Assembly (NCBI GenBank): GCA_937973935.1
Contig: CALJJF010000268.1
Location: forward strand, 1-13,154
Direction of reading: 5' to 3'
DNA: 13,154 bases
From: MKRK01 sp001896915
GTDB taxonomy: Bacteria; Bacillota; Clostridia; Oscillospirales; Acutalibacteraceae
Numbering within the stretch: position 1 is the stretch's first letter; each line of letters starts with the position of its first letter. Shown here piece by piece: positions 6,049-11,495 of this stretch. A program made the translations under genes and the position numbers. The notes beneath the pieces are model-generated. The model worked only from the letters and a program-made list of their open reading frames with translations, was not told where the DNA came from and made no database searches.

Positions 6049-7350
6049 GTGCCGACGCCGTTATTTGATGCTGTAAAGGAATATACTTTACAGAAAAATC
6101 ATCGTTTTCACATGCCGGGTCATAGCGGAAGCGCAGAGGCGCTTCTGCCGTTTTCCCATATCCTTCCTTTTGATATCACAGAGGTGGACGGTCTGGATGC
6201 GTTGTATCTCTCCGATGGGGTGATCAAAGAAGCCGAGCATATGGCAGCGGCTTTTTTTGGAACGGAACAAACCCTGATATCAGCAGGCGGCTGCACCTTG
6301 GCGATCCAGACCATGCTGGGGCTGTTGGGGCAGTGTAAAGGTAAAATACTTGTCGCCAGGAATTGTCACCGTGCGGTGGTGCATGCGCTGGGGTTGTTGG
6401 ATTTTACAGCCGAATATGTCTATCCCGATAAAAACGACGGGGGCAGAATCAATCCGGCAGACATCAAAACAGCATTGGAAGCGGATAAAAACATTCGTGC
6501 GGTTTTCATCACCAGCCCCACCTATTATGGCGTGCTTAGTAATATCACAGCCATTGCAGACGTGTGCAGACAAGCCGGCATTCCGCTTTTGGTTGACAAT
6601 GCCCACGGCACCCATCTCATTTTTTTCAACAAACATCCTATCTCACAAGGGGCATCCATGACGGCTTGCTCCGCCCACAAAACCCTGCCGGTGTTAACAG
6701 GCGGCGCATGGCTGAATATCGCTGACAAGCGTTTTTGTGAAAACAGCAAGAATATCATGTCAGTGTTCGGTTCCACCAGCCCCTCTTATCTCATTATGTC
6801 ATCCCTGGATTTGTGCAGAGACTGGTGTGAGCGGGAGGGCAAAAAAGCATTTTCGGAACTGAAAGAAAAGGTCTCGGAAATCAGAGAATATGCTGAAACG
6901 TATGGGTTTCCGGGAATAAAGGGAGAAACCGACCCGGTCCGGATTACGCTGGACATCGAAGGAACAGAGAATCTTTCTGATGTATTGGAGCATGAAAAAA
7001 TCATTCCCGAATATTATGATAGTAAGTATATTGTGTTACTCCCCACCCCGTTTCTGAAAAAAGAAGATTTTACGGCGCTGCAACACATGATCCGTACACT
7101 GAAGCGAACCGGGCTGAAAAAACAGGCGGCAATGATAGAAAAGCCCCGGACAGTGCTATCGCCCCGTGAGGCGCTGTTCGCCGAAAAAGAAGCAATGAGG
7201 GCAGAAGTCCTGCTGGGAAGAACAGCCGCGGAACCGGTCTGCCTTTACCCGCCTGGCATTCCTTTGGTCATGCCGGGAGAGCAAATTTCCGCCGGAATCC
7301 GTGATACGATAATTAATAGTGGAATTTCTTTCGTAAAAGTGGTAAAATAG
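6049..7350 (+). CDS. Orn/Lys/Arg decarboxylase family protein (YaaO-like)
   Basis: Cytoplasmic PLP-dependent fold-type I enzyme related to arginine, lysine and ornithine decarboxylases, which feed polyamine synthesis. At 433 residues it is a short member; B. subtilis YaaO and SpeA are about 480-490. Visible: HMPGHSG near the N-terminus (22-28), the VDNAHGTHL loop with Asp183 and His186, which contact the cofactor, and SAHKT at 208-212 with Lys211 as the PLP lysine. Relatives mostly read DEAHG; here the Glu is Asn184. The GTG start follows GAGGGGG by about 7 bases, and an ATG at 6044 is out of frame. yaaQ begins 40 bases downstream with no terminator, so they are probably cotranscribed. In B. 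subtilis yaaO opens the yaaO-tmk-yaaQ block; tmk is absent here. The substrate cannot be read from the sequence. Confidence 0.9.
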   Translation: MPTPLFDAVKEYTLQKNHRFHMPGHSGSAEALLPFSHILPFDITEVDGLDALYLSDGVIKEAEHMAAAFFGTEQTLISAGGCTLAIQTMLGLLGQCKGKILVARNCHRAVVHALGLLDFTAEYVYPDKNDGGRINPADIKTALEADKNIRAVFITSPTYYGVLSNITAIADVCRQAGIPLLVDNAHGTHLIFFNKHPISQGASMTACSAHKTLPVLTGGAWLNIADKRFCENSKNIMSVFGSTSPSYLIMSSLDLCRDWCEREGKKAFSELKEKVSEIREYAETYGFPGIKGETDPVRITLDIEGTENLSDVLEHEKIIPEYYDSKYIVLLPTPFLKKEDFTALQHMIRTLKRTGLKKQAAMIEKPRTVLSPREALFAEKEAMRAEVLLGRTAAEPVCLYPPGIPLVMPGEQISAGIRDTIINSGISFVKVVK

Positions 7351-7390
7351 TATTGGTTTACTAAGATTTTTTCTATATGGAGGGCTTACA

Positions 7391-7714
7391 GTGAAACTTA
7401 TCATGGCGATTATCAATTCCGACGATGCGAACGGGGTAGCATCTGTATTGACGAAATCGGGTTATCCTGCCACCAAGCTGGCATCCAGCGGCGGTTTTCT
7501 AAAGCAGGGAAATACGACCTTTATCATCGGTGTTGAAGACGATGCGGTTTCACCGGTAATTGAAATCATCAAAAAACATTCCAGCAAACGCAGTCAGGTC
7601 ATGCCGGAAATGGGCAGCTATTCCGCGGGTGAATACACGCCCTTCCCTGTGGAAGTTCCCGTCGGCGGTGCCACCATATTTGTGTTGAATATTGATCAGT
7701 TTACAAAGTTCTGA
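7391..7714 (+). CDS. darA: Cyclic-di-AMP receptor, PII-like (DarA/PstA, YaaQ)
   Basis: Small trimeric PII-like cytosolic protein that binds c-di-AMP; in B. subtilis and Listeria its downstream partner is still unclear. The 107 residues match the family's 107-109. Conserved blocks: KLIMAIINSDDAN at the start, TKLASSGGFLKQGNTTFIIGVED (about 28-50), which includes residues of the ligand pocket, and the C-terminal PFPVEVPVGGATIFVLNIDQFTKF. The GTG follows GGAGGG by 6 bases. It lies between the decarboxylase and holB, as in the yaaO-tmk-yaaQ-yaaR-holB order of B. subtilis but without tmk and yaaR. A c-di-AMP receptor implies a diadenylate cyclase elsewhere in the genome. Confidence 0.95.
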   Translation: MKLIMAIINSDDANGVASVLTKSGYPATKLASSGGFLKQGNTTFIIGVEDDAVSPVIEIIKKHSSKRSQVMPEMGSYSAGEYTPFPVEVPVGGATIFVLNIDQFTKF

Positions 7715-7733
7715 AGGAGCATCGGGAGGAACC

Positions 7734-8579
7734 ATGAATTCACCGAACAGCACAAGGCCGATTAACATTCCGATTGCCAATATGCTGAAAAGCGCTCGTA
7801 TTCCCCACGCAATTATTCTGGAGGGTGACGAGACGGAACGGGAGTTTTTGGCGTCATATATCACCCGCTATGCCTTATGCACCGGCGAGGATAAGCCTTG
7901 CGGTATGTGCAGTGCCTGCAAAAAGACGGAAAGCGGGCATCACCCTGATGTGACCGAACTATTCGGTGAGGGTGCAACCAAAGCCATCAAAATTGAACAG
8001 GTAAGAAAGCTCCGACAGGACGCTTATATTATTCCCAACGAAGGGGCATATAAAATCTATCTGTTACACGACGGGGACAATATGACCCCCGAAGCACAGA
8101 ACGCACTGCTAAAAGTGCTGGAAGAACCTCCTGCCTATGTGATTTTTCTTCTGTTGTGTAAAAACAGGACCCATTTACTGCTGACGGTTCAGTCCAGATC
8201 AGTCACGGTAAAAACAGGCGGCACGATTCTTGACAACGGCGCAGCCAAGGCGGCAGCCGAAGAGCTTGTGCTTGCCTTATACAGTGACGAAGAATTGGAG
8301 CTGCTAAAATTACTGCTTCCCTACCCATCGGATAAAGAAGGCTTTCGGCTGGTATTATCGGAATTATCGGAAATACTAAGACAAGCCTATCATCATAAAT
8401 TAAAAAACAGCACAGAGGGCGATATTGCATACAGCCTATCCCAACGGCTTACGCTGGTGCAGTTGTTTGCCCTGCTTGACGCTGTCGATGTAACATTGGC
8501 GGCGATCGACCGCAATGCGAACATGGGCTTATTGACAACCCGGTTCGGCGCGGCACTTCGAAGATCACTGGAAGCATAA
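7734..8579 (+). CDS. holB: DNA polymerase III delta' subunit (clamp loader)
   Basis: AAA+ subunit of the clamp loader that places the sliding clamp on DNA during replication. It has 281 residues from the ATG at 7734. A zinc-binding set Cys49, Cys56, Cys59, Cys62 lies near the N-terminus, then HPDV and the family signature QNALLKVLEEPP at 112-123. The SRC motif is SRS (144-146). The P-loop region is degenerate (LEGDETERE) and the Walker B stretch reads HDGDNM, so it probably does not hydrolyse ATP, as is usual for delta'. An in-frame ATG at 7692 lies inside yaaQ; the ATG at 7734 is preferred because GGGAGGA precedes it, though only four bases separate GGAGG from the ATG. It is divergent but well placed between yaaQ and ricT. 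Confidence 0.88.
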   Translation: MNSPNSTRPINIPIANMLKSARIPHAIILEGDETEREFLASYITRYALCTGEDKPCGMCSACKKTESGHHPDVTELFGEGATKAIKIEQVRKLRQDAYIIPNEGAYKIYLLHDGDNMTPEAQNALLKVLEEPPAYVIFLLLCKNRTHLLLTVQSRSVTVKTGGTILDNGAAKAAAEELVLALYSDEELELLKLLLPYPSDKEGFRLVLSELSEILRQAYHHKLKNSTEGDIAYSLSQRLTLVQLFALLDAVDVTLAAIDRNANMGLLTTRFGAALRRSLEA

Positions 8580-8592
8580 CATCAAGCCTGAA

Positions 8593-8621
8593 AAGCTATT
8601 TGGCCGGCGAACAAATAGTTT
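8593..8621 (+). other. Hairpin in the holB-ricT gap
   Basis: AAGCTATTTG (8593-8602) pairs with CAAATAGTTT (8612-8621), 10 pairs with one G-T, around a loop containing GCCGG. No T-run follows, so it is not a clear terminator; it may be an RNA processing or stability element. Confidence 0.4.
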
Positions 8622-8717
8622 CCGCCTCTTACCACGGATGAAACCGATGTAGGGGGCACTGAAAAAGCTCGCCGGAACAAGGAATTTCAGGTTAAGACAA
8701 AACGAAAGGTGGGACGA

Positions 8718-8760
8718 GAGCATAAAGCTTGCGGGATACCGCATAGTATGGTTTATGCTC
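8718..8760 (+). promoter_or_regulatory. Two-tier hairpin in the ricT leader
   Basis: A perfect outer 9-bp stem, GAGCATAAA (8718-8726) with TTTATGCTC (8752-8760), encloses an inner TGCGG-GATA-CCGCA hairpin (8730-8743). It ends eight bases before the chosen ricT ATG at 8769 and buries the alternative ATG at 8748 in its internal loop. No good ribosome site is visible for ricT, so the element may control translation. I do not recognise it as a known riboswitch. Confidence 0.45.
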
Positions 8761-8768
8761 CCTGTAAA

Positions 8769-9611
8769 ATGACCGAAGTAATAGGTGTTCGATTCAAAGA
8801 CGCCGGTAAGGTATATTATTTTGACCCGGACGGGCACAAGCTGAAAAAACAGCAAAAGGTGATCGTGGAAACTGCAAGAGGGATTGAATGCGGTGAGGTT
8901 ACCATGGAAAACAAGGAAATTGAGGATAACAATATCGTCAAGCCCTTGAAAAAATTGATCCGTGTTGCTACAGAAGAAGACATCAAGCGCATAGCGGACA
9001 ACATCCAAAAAGAAAAGGATGCCATGAATATCTGCACCCAGAAAATCGGTGAGCATAAGCTCGATATGAAGCTGACGGACGTGGAATATACCTTTGACGG
9101 CAGTAAAATCCTGTTTTATTTCACTTCTGACGGACGTGTGGATTTCAGAGAGCTGGTCAAGGATTTGGCCGGTGTTTTCCGCACCCGGATTGAGCTGAGA
9201 CAAATCGGCGTCCGTGACGAAGCAAAAATGCTGGGCGGTCTTGGAATCTGCGGACAGCAATTTTGCTGTTCCCGTTTTTTAAACGAGTTCCAGCCTGTTT
9301 CCATTAAAATGGCAAAGGAGCAAGGACTGTCACTGAACCCTGTTAAAATTTCCGGCTGCTGCGGCAGACTGATGTGCTGTTTGAAATACGAACAGGACAC
9401 CTATGAAGCCCTGATTGCAGAAACGCCGAAAGCGGGCGACATTGTGGAAACCCCCGACGGAAAGGGTATTGTGCTGGATGCGAACCTCTTAACCGGCATG
9501 TTAAAGGTGAGAATGGAAAAGAGCCCGGACATAATACCGGCCGTTTATCACAAAAAGAAAGTAAAAGTTTTATCAAAACATAAAAAAACCGAGGGAAAAG
9601 GCGAAATATAG
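8769..9611 (+). CDS. ricT: RicT (YaaT), PSP1-domain regulator of RNase Y
   Basis: Part of the RicA-RicF-RicT (Y-) complex that in B. subtilis binds [4Fe-4S] clusters, associates with RNase Y and affects mRNA maturation, competence, biofilm formation and sporulation. It has 280 residues from the ATG at 8769, where MTEVIGVRFKDAGKVYYFDP aligns with the B. subtilis start. Core: LDMKLTDVEYTFDGSK, FYFTSDGRVDFRELVKDL, FRTRIELRQIGVRDEAKMLGG. Cysteines 161, 166, 167, 198 and 203 sit at the positions I recall as cluster ligands in B. subtilis RicT; Cys197 and Cys204 are additional. No good ribosome site precedes any start; in-frame alternatives are ATG 8748 (inside a hairpin) and GTG 8709. RNase Y, its presumed client, lies 5 kb upstream. 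The Fe-S role is established for the family and inferred here. Confidence 0.94.
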   Translation: MTEVIGVRFKDAGKVYYFDPDGHKLKKQQKVIVETARGIECGEVTMENKEIEDNNIVKPLKKLIRVATEEDIKRIADNIQKEKDAMNICTQKIGEHKLDMKLTDVEYTFDGSKILFYFTSDGRVDFRELVKDLAGVFRTRIELRQIGVRDEAKMLGGLGICGQQFCCSRFLNEFQPVSIKMAKEQGLSLNPVKISGCCGRLMCCLKYEQDTYEALIAETPKAGDIVETPDGKGIVLDANLLTGMLKVRMEKSPDIIPAVYHKKKVKVLSKHKKTEGKGEI

Positions 9612-9613
9612 CA

Positions 9614-9641
9614 TTGCTTTTTTGATTATTTGTGGTATGAT
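9614..9641 (+). promoter_or_regulatory. Candidate promoter of the ferredoxin gene
   Basis: TTGCTT at 9614-9619, a 16-base spacer and TATGAT at 9636-9641. The start would fall near 9648, about 20 bases before the ferredoxin ATG. With the terminator after the gene it makes a one-gene unit between ricT and yabB. Confidence 0.55.
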
Positions 9642-9667
9642 TATAGATGTTGAGGAGGTGTACTATA

Positions 9668-9835
9668 ATGGCATATGTAATTTCAGAAGAGTGTATCAGC
9701 TGTGGTGCTTGCGAAGGTGCCTGCCCTAATAGCGCTATTTCAGAAGGCGACGGTCAATATGTGATCAACGCTGACTTATGTGACAGTTGTGGCCTTTGTG
9801 CTTCCAACTGCCCTGTTGATGCAATATCAGAGTAA
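9668..9835 (+). CDS. 2[4Fe-4S] ferredoxin, clostridial type
   Basis: Small soluble electron carrier of 55 residues, the usual size of clostridial ferredoxins. It has two CX2CX2CX3CP motifs: Cys10, 13, 16, 20 and Cys39, 42, 45, 49, each expected to share in holding one of two [4Fe-4S] clusters. The ATG at 9668 gives the standard opening MAYVISEECISCGACEGACP and follows GAGGAGGTG at 9652-9660; an upstream in-frame start at 9647 would precede the ribosome site. It has its own candidate promoter and terminator. Its position next to ricT, itself an Fe-S protein, is notable, but a physical link is only a guess; general redox metabolism is the default role. Confidence 0.95.
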   Translation: MAYVISEECISCGACEGACPNSAISEGDGQYVINADLCDSCGLCASNCPVDAISE

Positions 9836-9859
9836 GAAAAGGCTATACATACGAAACGA

Positions 9860-9886
9860 CGGGCTGTATTTTACAGCCCGGTTTTC
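9860..9886 (+). terminator. Intrinsic terminator after the ferredoxin
   Basis: A 9-bp stem, CGGGCTGTA with TACAGCCCG, has a three-T loop and is followed by GTTTTC. The T-run is short but the stem is strong, so it probably works with partial efficiency. Confidence 0.8.
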
Positions 9887-9911
9887 ATATATCTGAAAGG
9901 ATGGAAAAGCT

Positions 9912-10637
9912 GTGAAACAGGAAGATCTGGGCAGAAGCATCGCTGTTTTCACCACAAAAGAACACGGCTTCGGAACAGACGCCATCCTGCTTGCTCATTT
10001 TGCAGCTCCCCAAAAAACGGATGTTGCCTGTGATTTGGGAACCGGCTGCGGTATCATCCCCCTGCTTTGGTGCAGAGAGGAAAAAGCAAAGCACATCACC
10101 GCCGTAGACATTCAGCCACAGGCAATCATACAGGTTGAAAAAGCGATTGAATACAATCGGCTGCAAAACAGAATGCAGGCTCTGTGCCATGACCTGAAGG
10201 AGCTAAAGGGTATTTTGCCCTTTAACCACTATACACTGGTCACCATGAATCCACCCTACAAAACCATGCACGGGGGGCAAACTAGCAATCACACCGCCCA
10301 TGCCGTCGCTAATTTTGAAATCTGCTGTACCATTGAGGACATCGCCTTTACCGGTGCAAAGCTCCTGAAGCCTGCAGGCAGACTGGTGTTATGCAACCGT
10401 CCCGAACGGCTGTCCGACACGATGACCGCCATGAAAAATGCAGGTATTGAACCAAAACGGCTGAAGCTGATCTGCCACAGGGCAGGCAGTGCGCCGTCCC
10501 TGTTTCTTATAGAAGGCAGAAAAGGCGGAAACAGCGGGCTTTCTATCCTGCCGCCCTTTTACATTGAAGGATCGGACGGAAGCTATACCGACGAAATGAA
10601 CGAAATATATAAAATTTGGAGGGAATCCATTGGCTAA
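9912..10637 (+). CDS. yabB: tRNA1(Val) A37 N6-methyltransferase family protein (YabB/TrmN6)
   Basis: SAM-dependent methyltransferase expected to modify adenine at N6 in RNA; the E. coli relative methylates A37 of tRNA1(Val). It has 241 residues, near the family's 240-250. The Rossmann motif I is DLGTGCGIIP at 41-50, the acidic residue of motif II is in AVDIQP (about 64-69), and the catalytic NPPY is at 113-116, diagnostic of N6-adenine or glutamine methylases. FGTDAILLAHF near the start is typical of YabB. The GTG at 9912 follows AAAGGA; an ATG at 9901 stops after four codons. Its end overlaps rsmI by 8 bases, implying translational coupling. The exact RNA target is inferred from homology. 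Confidence 0.92.
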   Translation: MKQEDLGRSIAVFTTKEHGFGTDAILLAHFAAPQKTDVACDLGTGCGIIPLLWCREEKAKHITAVDIQPQAIIQVEKAIEYNRLQNRMQALCHDLKELKGILPFNHYTLVTMNPPYKTMHGGQTSNHTAHAVANFEICCTIEDIAFTGAKLLKPAGRLVLCNRPERLSDTMTAMKNAGIEPKRLKLICHRAGSAPSLFLIEGRKGGNSGLSILPPFYIEGSDGSYTDEMNEIYKIWRESIG

Positions 10638-11448
10638 GCTCTATGTAGTAGGGACGCCCATCGGCAATTTGCAGGACATCACCGCCCGGGCGCTGAAAAC
10701 CCTTCAAACTGTGGATTTTATTGCGGCAGAGGACACAAGAGTGACCATGAAGCTGCTCAACCACTTTGAAATCAAAAAACACATGATCAGCTATTTTGAA
10801 CACAACCGTTTTGAAAAAGGCGAAATGATCTGTGACAGAATCGCGGCCGGCGAGAGCTGTGCACTGGTGACGGATGCAGGGATGCCTGCCATTTCCGACC
10901 CGGGCGAGGATCTGGTCCGCCTTTGCAGAGAGCGCGGGATTGCAGTGGAAGTGGTGCCGGGTCCAACCGCGTTTGCTTCCGCGATTGCGGTTTCGGGGCT
11001 GAAAACAGGGCGGTTCACCTTTGAAGGCTTTCTGAGCGTGAACAAGAAAAACCGCAAGGCACATCTGGGCGAAATCAAAACCGAAACACGCACCATGATT
11101 TTTTATGAAGCCCCCCATAAGCTTTTATATACCCTGAAGGATATGAAGGAAGCACTGGGGGAAAGAAACATCGTCATCGCCCGTGAGCTGACCAAAATCC
11201 ATGAAGAGGTTTTGTCGCTGTCCTTCTCGGCAGCCATAGAAAAATACACAGAAACCCCGCCGAAGGGCGAAATCGTATTGATTCTCGAGGGTGCGCCGGA
11301 GCAAGAACCCGACGAAATCACCATGGAGGATGCTGTGGCTATGGCCAGAGTACTCATGGAAGAAGGCGTCCCGAAAACCGAAGCCGCCAAAACAATTGCC
11401 CACAAAACCGGCTACAAAAAAGGCGATTTATACAAAGAGCTGATATAA
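10630..11448 (+). CDS. rsmI: 16S rRNA (cytidine1402-2'-O)-methyltransferase RsmI
   Basis: Methylates the 2'-O of C1402 in 16S rRNA near the ribosomal P site, using SAM. It is a member of the tetrapyrrole-methylase fold with 272 residues, close to the usual 280. Motifs in order: GTPIGNLQDIT at 8-18, AAEDTR at 32-37, TDAGMPAISDPG at 81-92, VPGPTA at 109-114, FYEAPHKL at 158-165, ARELTKIHEE at 194-203 and PPKGEIVL at 220-227. It starts with TTG at 10630, preceded by GGAGGG with 6 bases spacing, and overlaps yabB by 8 bases. It is the last gene of the block and ends at a strong shared terminator. In B. subtilis yazA lies between yabB and this gene; it is absent here. Confidence 0.96.
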   Translation: MAKLYVVGTPIGNLQDITARALKTLQTVDFIAAEDTRVTMKLLNHFEIKKHMISYFEHNRFEKGEMICDRIAAGESCALVTDAGMPAISDPGEDLVRLCRERGIAVEVVPGPTAFASAIAVSGLKTGRFTFEGFLSVNKKNRKAHLGEIKTETRTMIFYEAPHKLLYTLKDMKEALGERNIVIARELTKIHEEVLSLSFSAAIEKYTETPPKGEIVLILEGAPEQEPDEITMEDAVAMARVLMEEGVPKTEAAKTIAHKTGYKKGDLYKELI

Positions 11449-11453
11449 AAGAA

Positions 11454-11493
11454 AAGATGACACACATGGTTTTTGTGTGTCATCTTGTTTTTG
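11454..11493. terminator. Bidirectional terminator between convergent genes
   Basis: A perfect 13-bp stem, AAGATGACACACA (11454-11466) with TGTGTGTCATCTT (11474-11486), has a 7-base loop. On the plus strand GTTTTTG follows; on the minus strand the stem runs into TTCTTTTATA. It serves both rsmI and the beta-mannosidase. Confidence 0.9.
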
Positions 11494-11495
11494 TA

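Noticed and set aside
7692..7733. N-terminal extension of holB from an ATG inside yaaQ
   Set aside because: The extra 14 residues have no homology I recognise, and a GGGAGGA ribosome site lies before the ATG at 7734.
8709..8768. Longer ricT beginning at GTG 8709 or ATG 8748
   Set aside because: The family begins at the MTEVIGVRF-like stretch, cysteine numbering then matches B. subtilis RicT, and the upstream stretch forms a perfect hairpin. Not fully excluded, since no start has a good ribosome site.
8565..9260. 231-codon open frame antisense to ricT
   Set aside because: It is a shadow of the well-conserved ricT reading frame, with low-complexity, non-family sequence.
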